The notes beneath the pieces are model-generated. The model searched no databases. It was given only the letters and a program-made list of their open reading frames with translations, and was not told the origin of the DNA. From Arthrobacter sp. ATA002 (GTDB taxonomy: Bacteria > Actinomycetota > Actinomycetes > Actinomycetales > Micrococcaceae): a stretch of DNA of 64,000 bases. Each line of letters opens with the position of its first letter. The stretch's first letter is position 1. Below, in pieces: positions 45,227 through 53,925 of the stretch. The stretch lies in the NCBI RefSeq assembly GCF_026898095.1, contig NZ_CP114015.1, forward strand, positions 62,001-126,000. Reading direction: 5' to 3'. The translations under genes were made by a program, and so were the position numbers.

Positions 45227-46220
45227 ACCCCCACCGGAGGGCCGGCGTATGCACAGGTGAGTCCCACAGTTCGGTCAGTTCCTCATCCAGGCGCAGTACT
45301 GTCACCGAGGCGCCCTGCATGTCCAGTGCCGTGATGTAGTTGCCCACCAGCGACCGTGCAACCCGGATGCCGCGCTCCGCCAGCACTTCAACCGCCCGGC
45401 GGTACACAATGTACAGCTCGCTCAGCGGGGTGCCGCCCATGCCGTTGACGAACAGGAGGACCGGCTCCCCGGATGCGGCGCCCAGGTCCTGGAGCACCGG
45501 TTCCAGCAGCTGGTCGGTGATGCTGTCCGCGGCTGCCATGGGCATCCGCCGCCGGCCCGGTTCGCCGTGGATTCCCACACCCAGCTCTATCTCGGTGTCC
45601 GCCAGGGCGAAACTGGGTTCCCCGGCGTGGGGGACGGTGCACGGGGCCAGTGCCACCCCCATGGAGCGCACGTTAGCGTTTACCCGTTCGGCCACGGCAG
45701 CCACCTGCTCCAGCGAACCTCCGCGTTCGGCGGCGCCTCCCGCAATCCGCTCCACCAGCACGGTGCCCGCCACCCCGCGCCGGCCGGCGGTGTACAGCGA
45801 GTCCTCGACCGCGACGTCGTCGTTGACGACCACGGTGGCCACACTGATGCCCTCTGCCTGGGCCAGTTCCGCAGCTGTCTCGAAGTTGAGGATGTCCCCG
45901 GTGTAGTTTTTGACGATCAGCAGGACCCCGGCGCCGGTGTCCGTGCCGGTGACCGCCGGCAGGATCTGGTCCGGGGTGGGAGAGGTAAAAACGGCACCGG
46001 GCACCGCCGCATCCAGCATGCCGTAGCCGACATACCCGGCGTGCAGCGGTTCGTGTCCGCTGCCTCCGCCGGAAACCAGGGCGACCTTGTTCCGGGCCGG
46101 TTCCCGGCGCACCACATAGTCCGGGTCGGTATGCACCCGGACCAGGTCATGGTGTGCCAGGCCGAAGCCGGCCAGCGATTCCGCCACCACACGCCGCGGA
46201 TCGTTAATGAGTTTTTTCAT
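45223..46220 (-). CDS. dhaK: Dihydroxyacetone kinase subunit DhaK (frameshift at the last codon)
   Basis: The repaired product is about 332 residues. It binds dihydroxyacetone covalently through the His in 'LGVGIHGEPGRRR' (about residue 215). 'VALVSGGGSGHEPLHAGYVG' and 'LLIVKNYTGDILNFETAAELA' are the family signatures. ATG 46220 (MKKLINDPRRVV) has AAGGAGCTGC upstream and is preferred to longer frames. The end is broken: reading the G5 run (C5 at 45228-45232 on the plus strand) as six gives 'ALRWGV' and TGA at 45223. As assembled, the frame runs on through dhaL in the wrong phase. First gene of dhaKLM. Confidence 0.94.
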
Positions 46221-46397
46221 TGCTCGAGCAGCTCCTTCAGCGAAGAATCTCCGGGCCGGCACGGCACCGCTGCCGGGTCAGGGATGAGTCCTGAGTTGCT
46301 CACGACGATACCCGGCCCGGGCCGCGGGGACAGGCTGCAGGATACGGGGGGGTCTGCCGGGAGGACAGGCTCGGAGCTTTGCGCAAGAGCCGGGTTA

Positions 46398-46438
46398 GAA
46401 CAGCTGTGGGAGGGCAGAAGCCCCTCCCACAGCTGTTC
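46398..46438 (-). terminator. Long hairpin terminator of the CsbD gene
   Basis: GAACAGCTGTGGGAGGG (46398-46414) pairs perfectly over 17 bp with CCCTCCCACAGCTGTTC (46422-46438). It lies 9 bp after the csbD-like stop on the minus strand. Confidence 0.8.
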
Positions 46439-46446
46439 TTCAAGAA

Positions 46447-46623
46447 TTACTTACCCTTGAAAGCGTCCTTAATGTTCTCGCCGGCCTGCTTGGCGCTGCC
46501 CTTGGCCTGATCGCCGTGGCCTTCAGCTTCCATGCTCTCGTTGCCGGTGGCCTTTCCCAGGCCTTCCTTGACCTTGCCGCCAAGCTTCTCGGCCGAATTC
46601 TGCACCTTGTCATCTGCGCCCAT
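46447..46623 (-). CDS. CsbD family stress protein
   Basis: The product is a 58-residue, highly charged small protein: 'MGADDKVQNSAEKLGGKVKE', then 'EGHGDQAKGSAKQAGENIKD'. The repeated K/E/G-A pattern is typical of CsbD, a general-stress (sigma-B-type) protein of unknown mechanism. ATG 46623 is preceded by GCGGGATCC; the longer upstream frame has no family similarity. It stands alone with its own terminator. Confidence 0.88.
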   Translation of the reverse strand: MGADDKVQNSAEKLGGKVKEGLGKATGNESMEAEGHGDQAKGSAKQAGENIKDAFKGK

Positions 46624-46792
46624 AAGTGGATCCCGCTTTCTGATCGTGGCCCCGTGCGGCGATACAACCGCCGCACTTCTTCGAGCCGTTGGTGATGCTA
46701 AGTAACCTGAGCTTATCCACTTTCGTCGGGGAAAAACCAGCGATAACCCGGGGTTACTCTGTTCGCGAACAGCCCGGAACAAAAATTAACCG

Positions 46793-47308
46793 CTACAAAC
46801 TGCGGATCATGCGGGTATTTCCCAGCGTATTTGGCTTCACCCTGGCCAGATCCAGAAACTCCGCCACTCCCTCGTCATGGGAACGCAGCAGCTCCGAGTA
46901 AACCTCCGGATCCACGGCCGACTGGTTGGCCATCACCTCAAAGCCGTGGCGGCGGAAGAACTCCACTTCAAAGGTGAGGCAAAAAACCCGCTGTACGCCA
47001 ATTTCGGACGCTTCCGCCAGGAGGGCCTCCAACAGGACGTGCCCTACGCCGCGTCCGCGCCAGCTGCTGTCCGCGGCTAGAGTCCGCACTTCCGCGAGGT
47101 CTTCCCACATCACATGCAGGGCACCGCATCCCACCACCTCGCCGCCGGGCCCTTCCGCAATGCGAAACTCCTGCAGCCCCTCGTAATAGGCCACCGCTTC
47201 CTTTGCGACCAGGATGCGTTCGTCCGCCAGCGGCGCCACCAGGGCCCGGATGCGGGGAACGTCGGACGTGCGGGCGCGGCGGACGGTGATGGGGGAGGCA
47301 GAAGTCAC
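46793..47308 (-). CDS. Amino-acid N-acetyltransferase (ArgA-like GNAT)
   Basis: The product is 171 residues. GNAT motifs include 'VVGCGALHVMWEDLAEVRTLAADSSWRGRGVGHVLL' pattern with the acetyl-CoA loop R-G-R-G-V-G (about 93-98), and 'QRVFCLTFEVEFFRRHGFEVM', characteristic of short stand-alone N-acetylglutamate synthases of Actinobacteria. Expected reaction: acetyl-CoA + glutamate to N-acetylglutamate, the first step of arginine synthesis. It is separated from other arg genes here. GTG/ATG 47308 starts MTSASPITVRRA. Confidence 0.87.
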   Translation of the reverse strand: MTSASPITVRRARTSDVPRIRALVAPLADERILVAKEAVAYYEGLQEFRIAEGPGGEVVGCGALHVMWEDLAEVRTLAADSSWRGRGVGHVLLEALLAEASEIGVQRVFCLTFEVEFFRRHGFEVMANQSAVDPEVYSELLRSHDEGVAEFLDLARVKPNTLGNTRMIRSL

Positions 47309-47317
47309 CGGTACAGT

Positions 47318-47602
47318 CTAGGACCCCGCCGAATCTGACGGCGTAACACTGCGTTGCGGTGCCGACGCTGCCCCAAGCCGCGGAAACGGCTCCAGCGAAA
47401 ACACAACCTCGACCGGGACCTCGAAGTGCCCGGCAATCCTCAGCGCCAGGTGCAGGCTGGGACTGTATTCACCGCACTCCAGGTATCCGGCGGTTTGGTA
47501 CTGCGCGTCCAGCGCGTCAGCGGGCTCCCGGCGGGAAATGCCCCGTTCGGCGCGCAGCATGGCAATCCGGTTGTGCGCGCCCTCCGGCAATCGCTCAGCC
47601 AA
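47318..47602 (-). CDS. Small XRE-type helix-turn-helix protein, possibly decayed
   Basis: The product is about 94 residues. 'NRIAMLRAERGISRREPADAL', the following 'QYQTAGYLECGEYSP' and 'LALRIAGHFEVPVEVVFSLEPF' form a Cro/CI-type HTH of the YozG-like group. In the relatives I recall, the first helix reads 'RREL', the recognition helix 'QTVGYLERGEYSPS' and the last helix '.FFEVPVE', so several positions look substituted (P for L, C for R, G for F). The only start in frame is a TTG at 47602 without a clear ribosome-binding site. It lies next to an obvious ABC relic and may be dying with it. Confidence 0.55.
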   Translation of the reverse strand: MAERLPEGAHNRIAMLRAERGISRREPADALDAQYQTAGYLECGEYSPSLHLALRIAGHFEVPVEVVFSLEPFPRLGAASAPQRSVTPSDSAGS

Positions 47603-48070
47603 ACCGCTGCATCCGTTCCAGCCGGCGTGCCTCCACGGCCGACCCGGACTCGCGCCCGGGACATTCGCCGCAGGACCCTGGGCGCCGGGAACAGCCCCAG
47701 GGCCGCCCAGAGACCAGGAATGCCCAGTGCCTCCGCGATCTGCCGGGCACGGCCCTGGGCCTGCCGGGCGGGGGCTGCGGGGCTGCCGTCGGCAACGATG
47801 CGGCCGCCGGAGGGTCAGGATCCGGTCCGCCAGCTTATCCGCCTCGTCCAGGTCGTGCGTGGTCAGGATGACGGTGGTGTCCTCGAGATCAACGAGCGAA
47901 TGAACGACGTCGTGGAACTCCCGGCGTGCCTCGGGATCGACTCCGGCGGTGGGCTCGTCGAGGAACAACAGCTCGGGCCGGCCCACGGTGCCGATGGCGA
48001 CGTCGCGGGGCGCGGACGCTCCGGGGTTCCGTAGGGGCGGTAGTTTTCGCCCAGCCGCGCCGCACGGCCA
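47603..48070 (-). pseudogene. Relic of an ABC transporter ATPase fused to the tail of a small membrane protein
   Basis: On the minus strand, 'VGRPELLFLDEPTAGVDPEA' (Walker B) and 'TTVILTTHDLDEADKLADRILTL' (H-loop) are the second half of an ABC-2-type ATPase. Walker A and the signature motif are missing. After a frame change near 47811 the text continues as 'GGRIVADGSPAAPARQ', then switches to an unrelated 'GIPGLWAALGLFPAPRVLRRM' membrane-helix-like segment. After another frame change near 47652 it ends 'RRLERMQRFG' with a stop next to the HTH gene. The missing domains show a real deletion, not only sequencing error. Confidence 0.7.
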
Positions 48071-48093
48071 TATCGCCCGGCTGGGCTGTTAAC

Positions 48094-48130
48094 GAGAAAA
48101 CCCGGAGGGGATAACCCTCCGGGTTTTCTC
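48094..48130. terminator. Strong terminator downstream of clpC
   Basis: A 16-bp perfect stem GAGAAAACCCGGAGGG/CCCTCCGGGTTTTCTC (48094-48109, 48115-48130), loop GATAA, with T-rich arms in both directions. It lies 32 bp after the clpC stop. Confidence 0.88.
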
Positions 48131-48162
48131 AGTGCCGCATTGCGGCAGTTTGGCCTAAAGGC

Positions 48163-50669
48163 TTAGTCGCCCACGCCGGCTTCAATAGCCGACGGCGCTT
48201 CCTCGAGTGCCTTTGGCGCACCGTGGCCAATGAACGTGAACTTGGCGTCGTCGCCTTCGCCCTCCACGTCCACGGACACCAGTTCGCCCGGCTTCAGGTC
48301 TCCGAAGAGGATCTTCTCGGAGAGCTGGTCCTCGATTTCACGCTGGATGGTCCGGCGCAGCGGCCGGGCACCCATGGCGGGATCGTAACCCCGGTGGCGA
48401 GGAGTACCTTCGCCGCCGGAGTCAGCTCGATGGTCATGCCCTTGTCGGCCAGGCGCTTGCCCAGGCGTTCCAGGAACAGGTCCACGATCTGCACGATCTC
48501 GTCCTGCGTGAGCTGCGGGAAGACCACCGTGTCATCGACGCGGTTCAGGAACTCGGGGCGGAAGTGCTGGCGCAGCTCCTCCGTGACCCGGGCCCGCATC
48601 CGGTCGTAACCGGTCTTGGTGTCGGTGCCGGACTGGAAACCGGTGGAGACGCTCTTGGAGATGTCCCGGGTTCCCAGGTTGGTGGTCATGATGATGATGG
48701 TGTTCTTGAAGTCCACCACCCGGCCCTGGCTGTCCGTCAGGCGGCCGTCTTCGAGGATCTGCAGCAGCGAGTTGAAGAGGTCGGCGTGCGCCTTCTCCAC
48801 CTCGTCGAACAGCACCACGGAGAACGGGCGGCGGCGGACCTTTTCAGTCAGCTGCCCGCCTTCCTCGTAGCCCACGTAGCCGGGAGGGGCACCGAAGAGC
48901 CGGGAAACCGTGTGCTTCTCGGAGTATTCGGACATGTCCAGGGTGATCAGTGCGTCTTCGTCGCCGAAGAGGAACTCCGCGAGGGCCTTGGCCAGCTCCG
49001 TCTTACCGACGCCGGTGGGACCGGCGAAGATAAAGGAACCGCCCGGACGTTTGGGGTCCTTCAACCCGGCCCGCGTGCGGCGCATGGCCTGCGAGATGGA
49101 CTTGATGGCCTGGTCCTGACCGATAACGCGCTTGTGCAGCTCGTCTTCCATCTTGAGCAGGCGGGTGGACTCTTCCTCGTTGAGCTTGACCACGGGAATG
49201 CCGGTGGAGTTGGCAAGCACCTCGGCGATGAGTTCCTCATCAACCTCGGCAATGTCGTCAAGTCCGCCGGACTTCCACTGGCGCTCCTTCTCGGCCCGCT
49301 GGTCATGAAGCTTCTGCTCCTTGTCCCGCAGGTTCGCTGCCCCTTCGAAGTCCTGGGAATCGATGGCCGATTCCTTTTCCAGCTTCAGGGCGGAGATCCG
49401 CTCGTCAATTTCCTTGAGCTCCGGCGGCGCCGTCATGCGGCGGATCCGGAGCCGGGCACCGGCTTCATCAATCAGGTCAATGGCCTTGTCCGGAAGGAAC
49501 CGGTCACTGATGTAGCGCTCGGCCAGGGTCGCTGCCGAAGCCAGCGCGGCATCCGTGATGGAGACGCGGTGGTGCGCTTCGTAGCGGTCCCGCAGGCCCT
49601 TCAGGATTTCAATGGAGTGCGCAACGGAAGGTTCCTTGACCTGGATCGGCTGGAAACGGCGCTCGAGGGCGGCGTCCTTCTCGATGTGCTTGCGGTATTC
49701 ATCCAGCGTGGTGGCGCCGATGGTCTGCAGCTCGCCGCGGGCCAGCATCGGCTTCAGGATGGAGGCCGCGTCGATGGCGCCTTCGGCGGCACCGGCGCCC
49801 ACGAGAGTGTGGATCTCATCGATGAAGAGGATGATGTCGCCGCGGGTGCGGATTTCCTTCAGGACCTTCTTCAGCCGTTCCTCGAAGTCGCCGCGGTAAC
49901 GGGAGCCGGCAACGAGGGAACCCAGGTCAAGGGTGTAGAGCTGCTTGTCGCGGATGGTTTCCGGAACATCGCCGCGGACGATGGCCTGGGCCAGTCCTTC
50001 AACGACGGCAGTCTTGCCGACCCCGGGCTCACCGATTAGAACAGGGTTGTTCTTGGTGCGGCGGGACAGGACCTGCATGACCCGTTCCATCTCGTGCTCG
50101 CGCCCAATGACGGGATCGAGCTTGGATTCCCGGGCCGCCTGGGTCAGGTTGCGGCCGAACTGGTCCAGAACGACCGAGCCCGCGGGCTGGCCCTCCTGCT
50201 GCTGGCCGCCCGAGCTGACGGGTTCCTTGCCCTGGTACCCGGACAGCAGCTGGATAACCTGCTGGCGCACCCGGTTGAGGTCGGCACCGAGCTTGACCAG
50301 CACCTGGGCTGCCACACCCTCGCCTTCACGGATCAGGCCGAGCAGGATGTGCTCGGTTCCGATGTAGTTGTGGCCAAGCTGCAGGGCTTCCCGGAGGGAA
50401 AGCTCCAGGACTTTCTTGGCGCGGGGGGTGAAGGGGATGTGGCCGGAGGGGGCTTGCTGGCCCTGGCCAATGATCTCCTGCACCTGCTCACGCACGGCAC
50501 CGAGCGAGATACTCAGGGATTCCAGGGCCTTAGCTGCTACGCCTTCACCCTCATGAATGAGCCCGAGCAGGATGTGCTCGGTGCCGATGTAGTTGTGGTT
50601 GAGCATGCGAGCCTCTTCTTGGGCAAGCACGACAACGCGACGGGCACGGTCGGTAAATCTTTCAAACAT
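48163..50669 (-). CDS. clpC: ATP-dependent Clp protease ATP-binding subunit ClpC (frameshift near the C-terminus)
   Basis: The repaired product is about 835 residues. It has two Clp_N repeats ('[15 protein letters not shown]' and '[15 protein letters not shown]'), a first AAA+ module (Walker A 'GEPGVGKT'), a UVR segment ('[20 protein letters not shown]') and a second AAA+ module ('[20 protein letters not shown]'). It unfolds proteins for ClpP. ATG 50669 ([15 protein letters not shown]) follows AGGAGTG. The frame breaks near 48390: one C added to CCCC gives '[21 protein letters not shown]', joining the C-terminal frame '[19 protein letters not shown]' to the stop at 48163. A ClgR box lies upstream. 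Confidence 0.96.
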
Positions 50670-50732
50670 GAGGCACACTCCTAGCTAACGCGTAATTCGA
50701 TGCTACGTGTCCCGTGCGTGCTTAAGGAGCAT

Positions 50733-50750
50733 GTTCGCCGTAGGCGTGAC
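50733..50750 (-). promoter_or_regulatory. Candidate ClgR operator upstream of clpC
   Basis: The minus strand reads GTCACGCCTACGGCGAAC. The core CGC-C-T-A-C-G-GCG-AAC fits the published actinobacterial ClgR pattern CGC-Y-N-A-N-R-GCG-W-W-S at every defined position. It lies 64-81 bp upstream of the clpC ATG, a suitable place for an activator of a promoter with a weak -35 (a TAGCAT -10 candidate lies between). The consensus is from memory of corynebacterial work; no clgR gene is in the window. Confidence 0.55.
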
Positions 50751-50754
50751 CAGC

Positions 50755-50777
50755 GGCCCCGGAATGTCTCCGGGGCC
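50755..50777 (-). terminator. Hairpin downstream of lsr2
   Basis: GGCCCCGGA (50755-50763) pairs with TCCGGGGCC (50769-50777) 10 bp after the lsr2 stop. No T run follows. It probably ends lsr2 transcripts ahead of the clpC regulatory region. Confidence 0.5.
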
Positions 50778-50787
50778 GGGCACGGCA

Positions 50788-51123
50788 TTAGCCCTGGGCG
50801 GCCCGGTAGGCTTCGATGATTTCGCTGTTCACGCGGCCGCGCTCTGAAACGGTGTATCCGTTGCTGCGGGCCCACTCGCGGATCTGCGCTGCTTCATTGT
50901 TGCGTGTGGATCCGGTGCCGCCGCTGCGGGGACGGCCCGCACGGCCGCCGCCCACCTTGCGGCCGGCATCCAGGTACGGCTTCAGGGCAGCACGGAGGTT
51001 CTTCGCGTTGTCGGTCGACAGGTCAATCTCGTACTGCGCCCCGTCAAGACCGAACCGCACGGTCTCATCCGCACTTCCGGCATCGAGGTCATCGACCAGA
51101 ATAATTTTTACCTTTTGCGCCAC
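50788..51123 (-). CDS. lsr2: Lsr2 family nucleoid-associated protein
   Basis: The product is 111 residues. The N-terminal dimerisation domain reads 'MAQKVKIILVDDLDAGSADE' and 'YEIDLSTDNAKNLRAALKPYL'. The C-terminal DNA-binding domain has 'IREWARSNGYTVSERGRVNSEIIEAY' character with the RGR minor-groove hook. Lsr2 coats and silences AT-rich DNA, an H-NS analogue of Actinobacteria. GTG 51123 is the family start. A promoter-like element is at 51156-51184. Confidence 0.97.
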   Translation of the reverse strand: MAQKVKIILVDDLDAGSADETVRFGLDGAQYEIDLSTDNAKNLRAALKPYLDAGRKVGGGRAGRPRSGGTGSTRNNEAAQIREWARSNGYTVSERGRVNSEIIEAYRAAQG

Positions 51124-51155
51124 GACAGGCTCTAAGCAGTTAAACCGGAAAAACG

Positions 51156-51184
51156 ATAATGAGACCACTTAGAGTATGACGCAA
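51156..51184 (-). promoter_or_regulatory. Probable lsr2 promoter
   Basis: On the minus strand TTGCGT (51179-51184) and CATTAT (51156-51161) are 17 nt apart, pointing to lsr2 whose start is 32 bp below. The surrounding DNA is AT-rich for this genome, which could also favour Lsr2 autoregulation. Confidence 0.45.
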
Positions 51185-51217
51185 TTTTGAATGCCCCGTC
51201 AAAGCGTAGCCGGGGAT

Positions 51218-51400
51218 TTAATTACTTTCTTTTTCAGATCCCCGACTACTTGTATCGGGGTCCCCGGCAAGATCAGCTTCCCGCTCGGCTTCGGCCAGAG
51301 CTTTTCGTTCCGACCGGTCCACATTCAGCAGCGCCTTCATCGCAAAATAAAAGAGACCTCCGACACATATGGAGGGGAGCAGTACTTCAACGTATTCCAT
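51218..51400 (-). CDS. Small single-helix membrane protein
   Basis: The product is 60 residues. One membrane helix, 'VLLPSICVGGLFYFAMKALL', near the N-terminus is followed by a strongly charged cytoplasmic tail (RSERKALAEAEREADLAG). It lies between lysS and lsr2 in the same direction, and similar small proteins occupy this spot in related Micrococcaceae as far as I recall. Function unknown. Confidence 0.65.
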   Translation of the reverse strand: MEYVEVLLPSICVGGLFYFAMKALLNVDRSERKALAEAEREADLAGDPDTSSRGSEKESN

Positions 51401-51420
51401 GGTCTATCCCATTTCCGGCT

Positions 51421-52923
51421 TTAGCAGGGGAACAAAATTGTTTCCCGGATACCCGTGTTTGTGAAAAGCATCACGAGGCGGTCAATTCCGAGGCCTGCAC
51501 CGCCCATGGGCGGTGCACCGTATTCAAGGGCCCGCAGGAAGTCCTCGTCAAGTGCCATGGCCTCGTCGTCGCCGCCAGCCGCCCGAAGAGACTGCTCGGT
51601 GAGGCGTTCGCGCTGGATGACGGGATCGATGAGCTCCGAGAAGGCGGTGCCGCGTTCCATGCCGCCGATAATGAGGTCCCAGGCTTCGATCAGGCGGGGG
51701 TCGTTCCGGTTCTGGCGGGCCAGCGGCTGGGCCGACGGCGGGTAATCGTAAACAAACGTCGGCTGGATCAGGGACGGCTCCACGATTTCGCCAAACAGTT
51801 CCACGACGAGCTTTTCCGCGTCCCACTTCGGGTCGGTCTTCACGCCGTGCTTTTCCGCAATCCGGAGCAGCGTTTCGGCGTCGGTGCCGGGAGTAATTTC
51901 TTCCCCCACGGCTTCGGACAGGCCCGGGTAGACGGACAGCCATTTCCATTCCCCGTCGAGGTTGATGGTTCCGGCGTCGGTCTCGATCTGCCGGCTGCCC
52001 ACCAGGTCTGCGCAGTGGAGGATGATTTCCTTAATCCGGTCGGCCATGACGAACTGGTCGGCGTAGGCCTCGTAGCATTCCAGGGTCGTAAATTCGGGGC
52101 TGTGCGTGGAGTCCACCCCCTCGTTGCGGAAGATCCGGCCCAGTTCGAAGACCCGCTCAATGCCGCCCACCACGGCGCGCTTCAGATACAACTCGGTGGC
52201 GATCCGCAGGGTCATCTTCTGGTCGAACGCGTTCAGGTGCGTCTCGAAGGGCCGGGCCGCCGCTCCGCCGTGGACCAGCTGCAGCATGGGTGTTTCCACT
52301 TCCACGTAGCCGTGGGCGTGCAGGGTGTCGCGGACGCCGCGGATGATGGCGGCGCGCTTGTACACCATGTCCTGGGCTTCCTCGCGGACCATCAGGTCCA
52401 CATAGCGCTGCCGAACCCGGGTTTCTTCATTGAGTCCGGCGTGCAGCACCGGCAGCGGCCGGAGGGCTTTCGAGGCCATTGACCAGGATTCCACCATGAC
52501 AGAGAGCTCCCCGCGGCGGGAGGAAATTACTTCGCCGCGGACGAAGACGTGGTCCCCAAGGTCCACCAGGGCTTTCCAGTCGGCCAGCGATTCTTCGCCG
52601 ACGACGGCCAGGCTGAGCATGGCCTGCACCCGGGTTCCGTTGCCCTCCTGGAGCGTGGCGAAGCAGAGCTTGCCCGTGTTGCGGATGAACACAACCCGGC
52701 CGGTGATGCCCACGGTCTCACCGCTGGTTTCATCGGCCTGCAGGTGGCCGAACTTCTCCCGAACCTCTTTGATGGAGTGCGTGCGCTCCACTCCCACCGG
52801 GTAGGCCTCCCCGCCGCGGGCGATCAGGCGCGCACGCTTCTCGGCGCGGATGCGCATCTGCTCGGAGGTGTCGGCTGCTTCGGGGACGGAGTTAGCTTCG
52901 GGAACGGGGTTTGATGTGGTCAC
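51421..52923 (-). CDS. lysS: Lysyl-tRNA synthetase, class II
   Basis: The product is 500 residues. It has an N-terminal OB-fold anticodon-binding domain (about 70-180, 'GITGRVVFIRNTGKLCFATLQ') and a class II catalytic core with motif 2 'RVFELGRIFRNEGVDSTHSPEFT' and motif 3 'GGAGLGIDRLVMLFT'. It charges tRNA-Lys. The start is the GTG at 52923 (VTTSNPVPE). Its neighbours panC and lsr2 match the actinobacterial order. Only about 93 bp separate it from panC. Confidence 0.97.
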   Translation of the reverse strand: MTTSNPVPEANSVPEAADTSEQMRIRAEKRARLIARGGEAYPVGVERTHSIKEVREKFGHLQADETSGETVGITGRVVFIRNTGKLCFATLQEGNGTRVQAMLSLAVVGEESLADWKALVDLGDHVFVRGEVISSRRGELSVMVESWSMASKALRPLPVLHAGLNEETRVRQRYVDLMVREEAQDMVYKRAAIIRGVRDTLHAHGYVEVETPMLQLVHGGAAARPFETHLNAFDQKMTLRIATELYLKRAVVGGIERVFELGRIFRNEGVDSTHSPEFTTLECYEAYADQFVMADRIKEIILHCADLVGSRQIETDAGTINLDGEWKWLSVYPGLSEAVGEEITPGTDAETLLRIAEKHGVKTDPKWDAEKLVVELFGEIVEPSLIQPTFVYDYPPSAQPLARQNRNDPRLIEAWDLIIGGMERGTAFSELIDPVIQRERLTEQSLRAAGGDDEAMALDEDFLRALEYGAPPMGGAGLGIDRLVMLFTNTGIRETILFPC

Positions 52924-53016
52924 ACCCCTAAGTTTACAGAGCCGGGCGGCGGGCCCTTACGGCGGAACACCAGCCGGTATGCAGGGAGCGCGCAGGCCGC
53001 TGGGTTGGCGGCGTCT

Positions 53017-53925
53017 TCAGGCCGGCGGCATCAGCATCAGGTTGTCGATCAGCCGTACCGGCCCGACGCGCACTGCTGCGAGCGCCAGGGCCGGTTTCTC
53101 CAGCGGCCGGTCGACTGCCGGCAGGGGCAGCAGCGTGCGCGGATCCACAATGTCCAAATAGTCCAGTTCGGCCAGTGGTTCGCGTTCCACCAGTGCGACG
53201 GCGGCGGCAAGATCCGGCGCCGCCCCGGCGGAAGCCCGGTGCTGCAGGGCATACAGCGCCCGCGGAAGCACGGTTGCCGCCTGCCGGTGCGCAGGGTCCA
53301 GGAACACATTGCGGCTGGACTCCGCCAGTCCGTCGGCTCCGCGCACCACCGGGACCCCGACGATGTCCGCCGGAAAGTTCAGGTCCGCCGCCATCCGGCG
53401 GATCAGCGCCAGCTGCTGGGCGTCTTTCTGCCCGAAGTAGGCGCGGAAATGCGCCGGCACGGCAGGCTGGGCCCAGTGCAGCAGCTTGGCCACCACGGTC
53501 AGCACCCCGTCGAAGTGCCCGGGCCGGGAGGCACCCTCGTATCGGGTTCCCAGCTCGCCGGAACTAACCCGGACCAGGGGTGCTCCGTCCGGATAGACGT
53601 CGGCTTCCGCGGGCGCGAACACCAGATCCACCCCAGCGGCACCCAGCAGGTCCAGGTCCGCCGCCAGCGTCCGCGGATAGCGGCGCAGGTCCTCCGGATC
53701 GTTGAACTGCAGCGGGTTGACGAAAATCGAGGCGGCGACGACGTCGTTCTCCGCCCGGGCCGCGTCCGCCAGGGCGCGGTGCCCCTCGTGCAGCGCTCCC
53801 ATGGTGGGGACCAGGCCAAGGGACGGCACGCCGGTCCCCCCGCCGGCCGTTCCGGCGGCGGCCAGTGCACCGGCCAGCGCGGACCGCAGTTCGTCCGCCG
53901 ACCGCACCACCTGCGGCGTGCTCAC
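53017..53925 (-). CDS. panC: Pantoate-beta-alanine ligase
   Basis: The product is 302 residues. The HIGH-like nucleotide motif is '[16 protein letters not shown]' (about 37-52). Further PanC motifs are '[21 protein letters not shown]' character, '[19 protein letters not shown]' and '[16 protein letters not shown]'. It joins pantoate and beta-alanine to pantothenate using ATP. GTG 53925 overlaps the DUF2520 stop by 4 nt. No panD is found next to it, unlike in Mycobacterium. Confidence 0.96.
   Translation of the reverse strand: MSTPQVVRSADELRSALAGALAAAGTAGGGTGVPSLGLVPTMGALHEGHRALADAARAENDVVAASIFVNPLQFNDPEDLRRYPRTLAADLDLLGAAGVDLVFAPAEADVYPDGAPLVRVSSGELGTRYEGASRPGHFDGVLTVVAKLLHWAQPAVPAHFRAYFGQKDAQQLALIRRMAADLNFPADIVGVPVVRGADGLAESSRNVFLDPAHRQAATVLPRALYALQHRASAGAAPDLAAAVALVEREPLAELDYLDIVDPRTLLPLPAVDRPLEKPALALAAVRVGPVRLIDNLMLMPPA

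Noticed and set aside
48564..50039. Open frame of 491 codons antisense to clpC
   Set aside because: It is a complementary shadow of clpC with repetitive composition and no motif.
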